A stretch of DNA of 38,248 bases, taken from Bacteroidales bacterium. GTDB lineage: Bacteria > Bacteroidota > Bacteroidia > Bacteroidales > F082. A program made the position numbers and the translations under genes. Shown here piece after piece: positions 24,693 through 31,496 of the stretch. Within the stretch, counting starts at the first letter, position 1. Every line of letters begins with the position of its first letter. The notes under the pieces were generated by a model. It was not told the origin of the DNA. It ran no database searches and was given only the letters and a program-made list of their open reading frames with translations. The stretch covers positions 1-38,248 of the forward strand of contig JAEEON010000071.1 of NCBI GenBank assembly GCA_016284305.1, read 5' to 3'.

Positions 24693-25733
24693 ATGAGAAA
24701 ATCGTTACTTATTGTTGCATTGGGATTTCTTTTCATTGCCCAAGCTTATTCCCAAGAGAAAAAACCCATCTTCACGCTCGACAATTTGCATTTGAACACC
24801 CGTGCAGATTTCACCGTGGATTATAACATGGGGAACGACACCATTTCACCTTCTAGTGACCACGGCTTTGCCGGTAAGTATTTGGTAGTTGCTTTGGATG
24901 GAACCATCGGCAGCAAGTTCTCTTATCATCTCCGCCAACGGCTTAACACTCCTAACATCGGTTTTGCCAACACCTTCTTTCAGGGCACCGACTGGGCCTA
25001 TCTGAACTGGAACTTCACCGACAACCTTTTCCTTTCGGCAGGCAAACAGGTGGTGGCCATCGGTGGTTGGGAGTACGACTCCAACCCCATCGACATTTAC
25101 TATGGCACTGAGTTCTGGAACCAGGTGTGCTGCTACGAGGTGGGTGCTTCACTCAACTACGTCACTAATTCCGGCAAGCATCATCTGCTCTTACAGGTAT
25201 GCAACTCGCCTTTCATCAACGCTGCCATGCAAAGTATCTATTCCTATAATTTAATGTGGTATGGCGATTTTGGGCATTTCAAGACTTCCTATTCAGCCAA
25301 CATGATTGAATACACCCAAGGCAAATTCATTAATTATATATCGTTAGGCAACAAGCTGATGTTTGATGGTGTGGAGATGTACCTCGACGTGTTGAACCGT
25401 GCTTCGTTTGAGCAAGAACATTTCTTTGGTCAGGACATCACGGCCATCTTCGGCATCGGCGTTGACATTGGCAAGAAATGGATCGTGTTTGCCAAGGCTG
25501 GCTACGACTACAACCAAGCCCAGCTACCCAACACCGACCCGTACGACTTTTACGTGGAACCCGGCACCAAAGTCGATTTCGAGAGTGTTGGTTTTGAGTT
25601 TTATCCCATGGAAAGCCGCAACCTCCGCCTGCACCTCTGCGGATCGCACACCAGCATTGACGGTGCCAGCAAGTTCCAAGCCAACCTCGGCCTCACCTGG
25701 AAAGTCGATCTCCTTCATGCAATAAAAAAATAA
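24693..25733 (+). CDS. Outer-membrane porin, phosphate-selective porin O/P-like
   Basis: The 346-residue protein has a signal peptide ending A-Y-S-Q (about residue 21). The rest shows alternating aromatic beta strands typical of an outer-membrane barrel, such as D-W-A-Y-L-N-W-N-F-T-D-N-L-F-L-S-A-G-K-Q. The G-K-Q...G-G-W-E pattern resembles OprO/OprP-type porins, but selectivity cannot be read. Six bases separate it from the Gate-domain gene, so the two are likely one operon linking outer and inner membrane transport. Confidence 0.75.
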   Translation: MRKSLLIVALGFLFIAQAYSQEKKPIFTLDNLHLNTRADFTVDYNMGNDTISPSSDHGFAGKYLVVALDGTIGSKFSYHLRQRLNTPNIGFANTFFQGTDWAYLNWNFTDNLFLSAGKQVVAIGGWEYDSNPIDIYYGTEFWNQVCCYEVGASLNYVTNSGKHHLLLQVCNSPFINAAMQSIYSYNLMWYGDFGHFKTSYSANMIEYTQGKFINYISLGNKLMFDGVEMYLDVLNRASFEQEHFFGQDITAIFGIGVDIGKKWIVFAKAGYDYNQAQLPNTDPYDFYVEPGTKVDFESVGFEFYPMESRNLRLHLCGSHTSIDGASKFQANLGLTWKVDLLHAIKK

Positions 25734-25739
25734 CCCATC

Positions 25740-26981
25740 ATGGCCAAAACGAAATACAACACCGAGAAGAGAAGCACCCTATTCTACCATCATCGGGTGG
25801 AGAAACTTTTCAAGAAAGTGGAGAACGCGTTGAAACGCCCCCTCCGCTTCACCACCAAACGTAGTGTGGAAGCCATCATCTTCCTCATCATCTTCTTCGC
25901 TTTCTTTGGGCTGCTTGCTTACAAGATGAGCCTTCCGAAGATGCTCAACACTTTCATGCAGACCGCCTATCACCTTTTGTTAGAGACGGTGTTTTACATC
26001 ATGGCCATCTGTGTGTTGATGGGTGCCATCAGCAAGCTGCTCACCGAGTTTGGCGTGGTGCGTCTGTTGGAAAACCTCTTGCGACCGTTAATGAGGCCTC
26101 TCTACAACTTGCCTGGTGTGGCGGCTTTGGGTGCCATCATGACTTTCCTCAGCGACAACCCAGCTATCATCACCTTGGCCCACGACAAGAACTTCAACCG
26201 TTATTTCAAGAAATACCAGCTTGTCTCGCTCACCAACTTTGGCACTGCCTTCGGCATGGGTTTGGTGGTCGTTGCCTTCATGACGGGTCTGGGCTTCGGC
26301 AAGGGAGCCTTGATCGGCTTGTTTGGCGCTGTGGTGGGTAGCATCATCTCCACGAGGTTGATGCAACGTTCCACCTTAAAGGCCTATCCTGAACTGGACG
26401 CTCCTGTTGACGGCAACTCCGAGGGCGACGAGCAGCAGATCTCCTACAAGAGCGAAGGTGGAGTGTTTATGCGTTTCCTCAACTCGTTGCTCGATGGTGG
26501 CAAAGACGGTGTGAGCATCGGTTTCGCTATCATCCCAGGAGTGTTGTGCATCTCCACCATCGTGATGATGTTGACTTTCGGTGCCTCGGGAGAGCACGGC
26601 GAGTATCTTGGCGTAGCTTATGAGGGCGTTCCTGTGATCAGCTGGGCGGCCAACAAGATCAACTTCATCTTCGACTGGCTCTTTGGTTTCAAGCACGGGG
26701 CTTTGATCTCCTTCCCCATGACCGCTTTGGGCGCAGTGGGAGCCGCCATCGGCTTGGTGCCACGTTTCATCACCGAGGGCATCATTGACAACAACGTCAT
26801 CGCTGTGTTCACTGCCATCGGAATGTGCTGGAGCGGATTCCTCTCCACCCATGCTGCCATGCTCGACTCCTTGGGCTACCGCAAGCTCATCGGCAAGGCC
26901 ATCGGCGCTCACACCATCGGCGGCCTTTGCGCAGGTATCGCTGCCCACTGGATGTATGTCTTGTTGGCGTGGATTTTCTAG
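25740..26981 (+). CDS. Nucleoside recognition (Gate) domain membrane protein, CD0519/CD1768-like
   Basis: The 413-residue inner-membrane protein has about 8-9 hydrophobic helices after a basic N-terminus. Residues about 80-190 show the Gate-domain pattern: M-A-I-C-V-L-M-G-A-I-S-K-L-L, L-M-R-P-L-Y-N-L-P-G, S-D-N-P-A-I-I-T-L, N-F-G-T-A-F-G-M-G-L. A hydrophilic linker (about 215-240) separates two halves. Such proteins are thought to be transporters; the substrate is unknown. Coupling to the upstream porin suggests a shared small solute. Confidence 0.78.
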   Translation: MAKTKYNTEKRSTLFYHHRVEKLFKKVENALKRPLRFTTKRSVEAIIFLIIFFAFFGLLAYKMSLPKMLNTFMQTAYHLLLETVFYIMAICVLMGAISKLLTEFGVVRLLENLLRPLMRPLYNLPGVAALGAIMTFLSDNPAIITLAHDKNFNRYFKKYQLVSLTNFGTAFGMGLVVVAFMTGLGFGKGALIGLFGAVVGSIISTRLMQRSTLKAYPELDAPVDGNSEGDEQQISYKSEGGVFMRFLNSLLDGGKDGVSIGFAIIPGVLCISTIVMMLTFGASGEHGEYLGVAYEGVPVISWAANKINFIFDWLFGFKHGALISFPMTALGAVGAAIGLVPRFITEGIIDNNVIAVFTAIGMCWSGFLSTHAAMLDSLGYRKLIGKAIGAHTIGGLCAGIAAHWMYVLLAWIF

Positions 26982-26984
26982 ATT

Positions 26985-27072
26985 TCTGTTTAGAAAAGAG
27001 TTTGTCCAAGCCATAAAGGAAGAGACCCATGGCATTGATGGCAATCAGGTAAGACAGGAGGATCTTGTTCAT
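26985..27072 (-). pseudogene. Truncated DUF1294 gene remnant
   Basis: Starting at 27072 on the minus strand the frame reads M-N-K-I-L-L-S-Y-L-I-A-I-N-A-M-G-L-F-L-Y-G-L-D-K, the N-terminus of a small DUF1294 membrane protein (intact length about 85-90). After about 28 residues it enters the antisense of the Gate gene, and the rest of DUF1294 (R-I-x-E, G-G, H-K) is absent. It begins 13 bases after the elaA stop, so it was probably its downstream partner. Confidence 0.65.
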
Positions 27073-27085
27073 GGCGCAAAGTGTT

Positions 27086-27532
27086 TCAGCCTTTCGTCCA
27101 GGTCATTTGGATATGCGGGATGCCGTCGAGCATGAAGGTCTCGGATGACTGCCGGAAGCCGATCCCTTCGTAGAATCCCTTGGCGTACTCCTGTGCCTCG
27201 ATGGTGATGCGGGTCGCACCGAAATGCTCGACAGCGGCATCGATGGCATGAAGCATGATCTGTTTGCCATAGCCTTTGCCCCTTTCGGTGGTGATGACCC
27301 TACCGATGGAGACCGCTTCCATGTGGGTGCCAGCAGGACACACTCGTGCCAAGGCCACCACCTTCTCTCCCACGGTCAGCCACAGGTGGAGGGATTGTTG
27401 GTCGTCGCCGTCCAGATCTTGATAGACACAGTTTTGTTCCACCACGAACACTTCGCTACGCACTCGAAGCAGCTCGTAGAGTTCGTGCGTGGTCAATTCC
27501 TGAAAGGTTTTCTTATGTAGAATTGGGGGCAT
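27086..27532 (-). CDS. elaA: ElaA family GNAT N-acetyltransferase
   Basis: The 148-residue GNAT protein is of ElaA type: F-Q-E-L-T-T-H-E-L-Y-E-L-L-R-V-R near the start, F-V-V-E-Q-x-C-V-Y-Q-D-L-D-G-D-D, and the acetyl-CoA loop R-G-K-G-Y-G-K near residues 87-93. It probably acetylates a small molecule or protein amine; the substrate is unknown. A second copy with an internal deletion lies at 30095-30345. A TATTTTTG promoter lies about 65 bases upstream. Confidence 0.88.
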   Translation of the reverse strand: MPPILHKKTFQELTTHELYELLRVRSEVFVVEQNCVYQDLDGDDQQSLHLWLTVGEKVVALARVCPAGTHMEAVSIGRVITTERGKGYGKQIMLHAIDAAVEHFGATRITIEAQEYAKGFYEGIGFRQSSETFMLDGIPHIQMTWTKG

Positions 27533-27596
27533 TGGTTGGTATTAGTAGAGTTGTTTTGTAATCGTTCAGCTTTACCTTGAATGAAGGTTTAGTCAG

Positions 27597-27604
27597 CAAA
27601 AATA
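27597..27604 (-). promoter_or_regulatory. -7 promoter element TATTTTTG of elaA
   Basis: TATTTTTG on the minus strand, giving a leader of about 58 nt. The leader contains a weak 5-bp hairpin (ACCTT/AAGGT). Confidence 0.5.
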
Positions 27605-27687
27605 GGAAATTCCCTTGAAAATGAAATCAAACCAGAAATTCTCTTTAGAATCTTATCAAAAATGGTTGACTTTTTATAATATTATAG

Positions 27688-27695
27688 TAATTTTG
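27688..27695 (+). promoter_or_regulatory. Promoter (TTG-N19-TAATTTTG) of the nuclease-like gene
   Basis: TTG at 27666-27668 and TAATTTTG at 27688-27695 are spaced by 19 bases, the best match in the window to the Bacteroidota consensus. The leader to the ATG at 27788 is about 87 nt and AT-rich. Confidence 0.75.
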
Positions 27696-27757
27696 CAAAC
27701 GATTTCGAATAATTAGATTTACTATTTAGAATATATTATTAATATATATTAGTTAAA

Positions 27758-27774
27758 ATAGCATCTTATGCTAT
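27758..27774 (+). promoter_or_regulatory. Perfect 7-bp hairpin just before the start codon
   Basis: ATAGCAT-CTT-ATGCTAT forms a perfect stem-loop ending 13 bases before the ATG at 27788 and abutting the GGAG ribosome-binding site. It could limit translation; no T-run follows. Confidence 0.45.
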
Positions 27775-27787
27775 CAATGGAGAAACA

Positions 27788-28336
27788 ATGCCCAAATATG
27801 ACATTTCTCAGGAATTGGCAAAGTTGCACTTCATTAGAGGTGCTGAATTTGTCCGTCAATTGAAATGGCTGACTCGTCTCAATATATTCAAACCAGTTAA
27901 TGGGGAGAAAAACATATTTGCCGCAGAAGCCAGCCATCATGATGATTGGCCTTCCCTCCTTGATGCCGCTCGGAAAGCTGTGTCACGCGGCAATAAGGTT
28001 TTCATTCTTCCAAATCCCAAAGGAACAAAAACCGCTGACTTTATTTTTGAGAACAAAGGAGTCTATAAGATGTATGATTTAAAAACGATTTCCGGGAAAG
28101 CCTCGCTTGACAACAGACTCGTGGATTCAACCAATCAGACAAACCGCGTACTCGTAAATGTTTGTACCGCTTATAATCCAAGGCTAATGGCCATTCAAAT
28201 CAAAAACTATTTTGAAACTACCCCTTCTGCTGTCGAAGTATTAATATACAAAGGGAAGAAAACGATCTCTATTTCACGTCGTTTCACCAAGAATGCCTTC
28301 TACCTATTTTTGTTCAGACAGAAATACATGAAGTAA
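27788..28336 (+). CDS. CdiA-CT/PD-(D/E)XK-like nuclease domain protein (candidate toxin)
   Basis: The 182-residue protein has no signal or membrane segment. Residues about 85-105 read T-K-T-A-D-F-I-F-E, then Y-D-L-K-T-I. This D-x(n)-D-L-K arrangement fits a PD-(D/E)XK nuclease core and resembles the tRNA-nuclease C-terminal domain of CdiA toxins. A basic C-terminus follows. I am only moderately sure of the family. It stands alone behind a strong promoter and a leader hairpin, between two elaA copies, in a region of broken toxin-antitoxin genes. No immunity gene is evident beside it. Confidence 0.55.
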   Translation: MPKYDISQELAKLHFIRGAEFVRQLKWLTRLNIFKPVNGEKNIFAAEASHHDDWPSLLDAARKAVSRGNKVFILPNPKGTKTADFIFENKGVYKMYDLKTISGKASLDNRLVDSTNQTNRVLVNVCTAYNPRLMAIQIKNYFETTPSAVEVLIYKGKKTISISRRFTKNAFYLFLFRQKYMK

Positions 28337-28430
28337 AAAAGCCACCTTAGATGGTGGCTCTTTTATAAATTGGGGCAGGGTCGATAAGGGCTTACCCCCA
28401 CTCGGAAAGTACCGGATTAGTCATTTCTGA
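28337..28430 (-). ncRNA. Candidate small RNA (about 95 nt)
   Basis: A TATTTTTG promoter (28436-28443) and the T6 terminator at 28340 delimit a minus-strand transcript of about 95 nt. It contains TGGGG...CCCCA as a possible stem and a 13-codon frame (M-S-E-M-T-N-P-V-L-S-E-W-G). It faces the 3' end of the nuclease-like gene and shares its terminator. It could be an sRNA, a small-protein mRNA, or the tail of the unrecognised gene at 28392-28676. Confidence 0.35.
28340..28364. terminator. Bidirectional terminator AGCCACC/GGTGGCT
   Basis: A 7-bp stem (28340-28346 with 28353-28359) with a TTAGAT loop. On the plus strand it follows the nuclease-like gene stop by three bases and ends CTTTT. On the minus strand it ends in six T residues, a stronger tail, and would end the small RNA starting near 28430. 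Confidence 0.8.
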
Positions 28431-28676
28431 CATTGCAAAAATACGCAATCTTTTTGAAAAGTCAAGTCTTTGGGAAATATTTTTTGCAGAGATATTGTCA
28501 ATAATGCGATTCTGAGGTAAAAACGGACAAAAGCTATCCATTATAGATAGATTTTGTAGAAAAGGAATATTGTAGCTTTGAATGGCGGCAAATAATTGGT
28601 CACTATAAACCTCATGATGTTGTGTGTCAACTCCATTCAGTACTGCACTACAGACAAAAACCCCAATGGGCACCAC
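28392..28676 (-). CDS. Hypothetical 94-residue open frame, uncertain
   Basis: A GTG-started frame with no recognised family. The composition looks protein-like (V-P-I-G-V-F-V-C-S-A-V-L-N-G-V, then S-I-M-D-S-F). A TATATTTG promoter lies about 30 bases upstream, and the ATG right after that promoter (28683) is in another frame. This is either a real small gene, a frameshifted remnant, or chance; the surrounding DNA is full of gene fragments. Confidence 0.3.
   Translation of the reverse strand: MVPIGVFVCSAVLNGVDTQHHEVYSDQLFAAIQSYNIPFLQNLSIMDSFCPFLPQNRIIDNISAKNISQRLDFSKRLRIFAMSEMTNPVLSEWG
28436..28443 (-). promoter_or_regulatory. -7 promoter-like element TATTTTTG
   Basis: TATTTTTG on the minus strand, just upstream of the candidate small RNA. 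It lies inside the weak open frame 28392-28676. Confidence 0.45.
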
Positions 28677-28706
28677 TTTTCATGTTTGATTAAAACAATT
28701 AGGTGG

Positions 28707-28714
28707 CAAATATA
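28707..28714 (-). promoter_or_regulatory. -7 promoter-like element TATATTTG
   Basis: TATATTTG on the minus strand, about 30 bases before the weak frame at 28676. It is reported because it fits the consensus used by neighbouring genes. Confidence 0.4.
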
Positions 28715-28835
28715 AGATTAAAAATGACCAACTCAAACAATGGAACTAAATCTATCATCGGATAATAATAGTTTAGGATTCCTTTTTCAGTCCCAAATCA
28801 TAAGAATGGAACACACTTCATTTTCATATAAAATC

Positions 28836-29040
28836 AATGGTACCATGAACGCACTTGCTTTTCAAATTATTCTTGCGAGAGTAACCCTTTTTTAGCATCA
28901 ACATCTGCAGAAGCCTGAAGCACACGCTGAATAGCTTCCTCAACCGTGTATTGGCACGGTGGAGGTGTTGTGCTTTGAGCCTCGATCTGGTCAAGCAATT
29001 CCTCTAATTCATCCGTTTGATTATTCAAATCATCAATCAT
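28836..29040. repeat. 205-bp direct repeat, copy 1 (antitoxin fragment)
   Basis: Aligns without gaps to 31618-31822, with about 10 differences counted by eye (about 95% identity). It covers the antitoxin coding sequence and the first few codons of the following toxin. Homology stops exactly at the antitoxin ATG on one side and after toxin codon 5 on the other. Confidence 0.88.
28867..29040 (-). pseudogene. Antitoxin copy ended by a nonsense mutation
   Basis: The frame starts M-I-D-D-L-N-N-Q like the antitoxin at 31616-31822, but the codon after S-Q-E is TAA (28867-28869) where the other copy has GAA. This leaves 57 residues and removes the last 11. No toxin follows: after M-V-P-L-I the reading turns unrelated and stops. 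Its ATG overlaps the stop of the ORF6N pseudogene as ATGA, apparently the recombination joint. Confidence 0.75.
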
Positions 29041-29953
29041 TGATAAAGCATCACGTCTTCGACTCGGCTAATGGATGTTATCCTCTTGCCTCCGTCTTTT
29101 GATGAGCCTCCGCAGTGGAAAATCATTTCGTTTGATGTTCCATGATCAATGAATATGTAACGATCGTGATAAATCCCACCTGAGGGTTTCAGGGTAATGT
29201 CAACATTTGGTATTCTCGTTTAAAATCAGCTAACTCGGTCGGATGAAGACCATGATTCACGTTGTCGCTGAAAACGGTGACTCTTACCCCTGCCGAAACC
29301 GATTTCAATAAAACAAACGTTTTCAGACTGATGTAATTGTCGATGACATGGATTGTTTTCTTAGCGTATGAATAGATCTCGGCATACGCCAGATCTGCTT
29401 CAACGGTCTGGCCATTATAGAAAAGATAATCCCTTTTGATGTTAGGGTCGGTGAAGTCCTTAACCACAATGGTTAAATCATTGACCTGTTGCTGTATTTG
29501 TCAGATGTCTTCAGTGTTATGCTGGGTTTGTACAGCAAGCGTTCGCATATCGGAAGCAGGCAATATATTTTGAATCTGAAAGGCATAATCCTTCAGTTTT
29601 TTAAACAACCTTATTAGTTTCTTGCTTTGGTCAATAGCAAGATTGCCTTTTAGGACCATCATAAGCGCATAAATCCCCAACTCAGTGAAAGCATAAGGTT
29701 GGTATCTGGTACCACCCCAACTTGAGGTGCAGTTTTTGCACCTCAAGATATCCACCTCTGTATCTGTAAGTTGAAATCTAAAATCATCATCGAAACGATT
29801 AATATTGTTTTTAACTTGACGGTTAAAATTTTTCGTGGTATATCCATAAATAGCTGCCAAATCCACATCGAGCATCACTTGCACTCCTCTAATGACGTAG
29901 ATCTTCGACATTAAGTATTCTTCGGTTAGAGCCACCAATCCGTTTTCTTCCAT
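29037..29953 (-). pseudogene. ORF6N domain protein with C-terminal PLD-like domain, broken twice
   Basis: The N-terminal part (from M at 29953) has the ORF6N DNA-binding domain: I-Y-V-I-R-G-V-Q-V-M-L-D-x-D-L-A-x-I-Y-G, then N-I-N-R-F-D-D-D-F-R-F-Q-L. An in-frame TGA at 29501-29503 stops it; the same frame continues (Q-I-Q-Q-Q-V-N-D) into D-Y-L-F-Y-N-G-Q and I-D-N-Y-I-S-L-K-T. Near 29209 a one-base loss shifts the frame, and the other frame continues D-I-T-L-K-P-S-G-G-I-Y-H-D-R-Y, F-H-C-G-G-S-S-K-D-G-G-K-R-I to a stop at 29037. The H-D-R...G-S-S-K-D-x-G pattern is phospholipase-D-like. The promoter is intact, so decay is probably recent. Confidence 0.82.
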
Positions 29954-29975
29954 AATCTCACAAACAATAAGTTTG

Positions 29976-29983
29976 CAAAGATA
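29976..29983 (-). promoter_or_regulatory. -7 promoter element TATCTTTG of the ORF6N pseudogene
   Basis: TATCTTTG on the minus strand, 22 bases before the M-E-E-N-G start at 29953. It shows that the longer frame to 30007 is not the coding start. Confidence 0.55.
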
Positions 29984-30094
29984 ATAACAATATTCTAATT
30001 CATACACTATTTTTAATTAATTTTTAGCTATAGTAGAAAATTGCATATTGTTCTATTTCCAGATGGATTCCTTCTTTCCTCCCCTCGAAAAAGG

Positions 30095-30345
30095 TTACCC
30101 TTTCATCCAGGTCATCTGGATATGTGGGATGACATCGAGCAAGAAAGTTTCGGATAATTGCTTGAAGCTGACACCTTCTCCACCACGGTCAGCCACAGGT
30201 GGAGGGATTGTTGGTCGTCGCCGTCCAGATCTTGATAGACACAGTTTTGTTCCACCACGAACACCTCGCTGCGCACCCGCAACAGCTCGTAGAGTTCGTC
30301 CGTGGTCAGTTCCTGGAAGGTTTTCATATATAGGATTGGGGGCAT
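30095..30345 (-). pseudogene. elaA second copy with internal 196-bp deletion
   Basis: Residues 1-58 match ElaA (M-P-P-I-L, L-L-R-V-R-S-E-V-F-V-V-E-Q). The sequence then jumps to the last 24 residues in another frame (S-E-T-F-L-L-D, I-Q-M-T-W-M-K-G). Compared with the intact copy, 196 bases are missing between two CCTTC pentamers (27165 and 27361 in the intact copy; one remains at 30174), so the frame is lost. Its TACTTTTG promoter at 30350 is intact. Confidence 0.88.
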
Positions 30346-30349
30346 ATTG

Positions 30350-30357
30350 CAAAAGTA
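30350..30357 (-). promoter_or_regulatory. -7 promoter element TACTTTTG of the elaA pseudogene
   Basis: TACTTTTG on the minus strand, 4 bases before the ATG at 30345, so a transcript would be nearly leaderless. It lies in the gap after the abi stop. Confidence 0.55.
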
Positions 30358-30397
30358 GTCATATATTTTATAATCGACAATATTTCCTTGGATGGAA

Positions 30398-31300
30398 TTA
30401 TTCCACCCTCCAAAGAGGTTCTTGTTCCCATCTTTTTGGGAAACCCAAGGCGGTTGCATCAATCGAAGGGTAGTCTATCATTAGTTTTTGAATGTTGTTA
30501 GCAAAAGCATTATGTGGATCAATAGCATTGAGCAAATAGGCAATGCAGCATAGTTGTGGATATATCTTGTCAGGTGGAAAAGAAAAAATCGTCAGCCATT
30601 TGTGGCCAGACAATGTTTTGGGCATCTGCGGTTTCAACGCAAACCGACGGTTCCAGATTCTAGCATGATGAGCGCATAAATTGCGAAGTACGGTTAAGCT
30701 TTCTAACCAACTGATCAAGAATTCATGTTGTGGAAGTCCAAAATCCGCGGCAACGGCTTTTTTATCAGTTTTATCGAAGAAGTTTTGGTAAAGTTTAGAT
30801 AGCGTCCCGAAAGAAACCGTCTCCAACGTCTTCCAAGCCGGTGGGAAAGACGGTCTATCATATCGTTCAAAGTGCTCTTTAATGAACTCCTCTTTACTTC
30901 TATGCAATTCACGATCAACACTGCTTAAATGTTCAGTAAAAAGATGTCCATCTGTTGCCATATCCACTTGAGTAAACCAAAAAGGGGTATGGTGACGCGA
31001 GAAATGGTGGTTGACACGAGAACGGAGTGCCACTTCAATTTGCCCAATGGCTCCAAACACCTTATCTCTTAGTATGGTGTCGAAAGAGTATAGTGTTAAT
31101 GCTTGTTCTAAGGTAGCACCTTGTCGGAACTCATGCGTACGTTTGTCAATTTCCATTGGTCGAAAATAGCAGGCCAATCGGAAATAACTAATAACTGAAA
31201 GAATGTCAAGTGCTTCCTGTTCATTAGGAACTTGGAGCCCGCGCTGTTTTAACATAGCAAGCAAATCGGGCGTGTCGAGTGCAATCTTATTATAATCCAT
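30398..31300 (-). CDS. Abi_2 (AbiD/AbiF) family abortive infection HEPN protein
   Basis: The 300-residue soluble protein belongs to the Abi_2 family: the N-terminal D-I-L-S-V-I-S-Y-F-R-L-A-C-Y-F is characteristic, as is F-G-T-L-S-K-L-Y in the middle. A HEPN RNase motif R-N-L-C-A-H is at 206-211 (Rx4H), and a second Rx4H match at 93-98 (R-S-R-V-N-H). Members block phage growth, probably by RNA cleavage. The length is normal and no disruption is seen. A structured small RNA with its own promoter lies directly upstream on the same strand, the layout recalled for AbiF toxins paired with a non-coding RNA. No Shine-Dalgarno is visible before the ATG. Confidence 0.88.
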   Translation of the reverse strand: MDYNKIALDTPDLLAMLKQRGLQVPNEQEALDILSVISYFRLACYFRPMEIDKRTHEFRQGATLEQALTLYSFDTILRDKVFGAIGQIEVALRSRVNHHFSRHHTPFWFTQVDMATDGHLFTEHLSSVDRELHRSKEEFIKEHFERYDRPSFPPAWKTLETVSFGTLSKLYQNFFDKTDKKAVAADFGLPQHEFLISWLESLTVLRNLCAHHARIWNRRFALKPQMPKTLSGHKWLTIFSFPPDKIYPQLCCIAYLLNAIDPHNAFANNIQKLMIDYPSIDATALGFPKRWEQEPLWRVE

Positions 31301-31357
31301 AAGCTAATACTATAAAAATCAAACCCTGGCATATTGCATCTCGACGGTCATGCCCCC

Positions 31358-31411
31358 AAAAAAAGTCTCACCCTGGTACGCTGCCTTTCAGCTCGCGCGG
31401 TGAGAATGGTT
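31358..31411 (-). ncRNA. Candidate structured RNA upstream of the abi gene (about 54 nt)
   Basis: A TATTTTTG promoter at 31416-31423 places the 5' end near 31411. Outer stem TCTCACC (31405-31399) pairs with GGTGAGA (31372-31366), enclosing hairpin GCTG-AAAGG-CAGC (31392-31380) and a GC-rich GCGCGA segment. A C and seven T residues follow (to 31358), so it looks self-terminating. No open frame fits. ACCCTGG occurs at 31370-31376, in the RNA's 3' arm, and again at 31323-31329 between the RNA and the abi start. I infer it is the RNA partner of the Abi protein. Confidence 0.65.
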
Positions 31412-31415
31412 GCTG

Positions 31416-31423
31416 CAAAAATA
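31416..31423 (-). promoter_or_regulatory. Promoter (TTG-N19-TATTTTTG) of the abi-linked RNA
   Basis: TATTTTTG on the minus strand, with TTG 19 bases upstream (31443-31445), matches the full Bacteroidota consensus. Read-through of the U7 tail would also transcribe the abi gene. Confidence 0.72.
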
Positions 31424-31496
31424 CAAACTTTTTTTCAACTTGCAAGGGTTTTTCGAAAAAAGTTAGTTTTTTGTCCATCAAGATACTAAACTTTCT

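Noticed and set aside
27749..27940. Small minus-strand frame opposite the nuclease-like gene as a possible immunity protein
   Set aside because: It is antisense to the N-terminus of the gene, lacks a promoter and resembles no family.
28380..28440. Possible tRNA or attachment-site remnant near the TGGGG/CCCCA stem
   Set aside because: No cloverleaf arms could be built and no matching direct repeat was found in the window.
27086..30345. Composite transposon bounded by the two elaA copies
   Set aside because: The copies are direct repeats of a host-type gene, with no transposase, terminal inverted repeats or target-site duplication visible between or beside them.
30398..31300. Cas13-type CRISPR effector
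   Set aside because: The protein is only 300 residues, matches Abi_2, and has no repeat-spacer array nearby. Only an evolutionary link to Cas13 is plausible.
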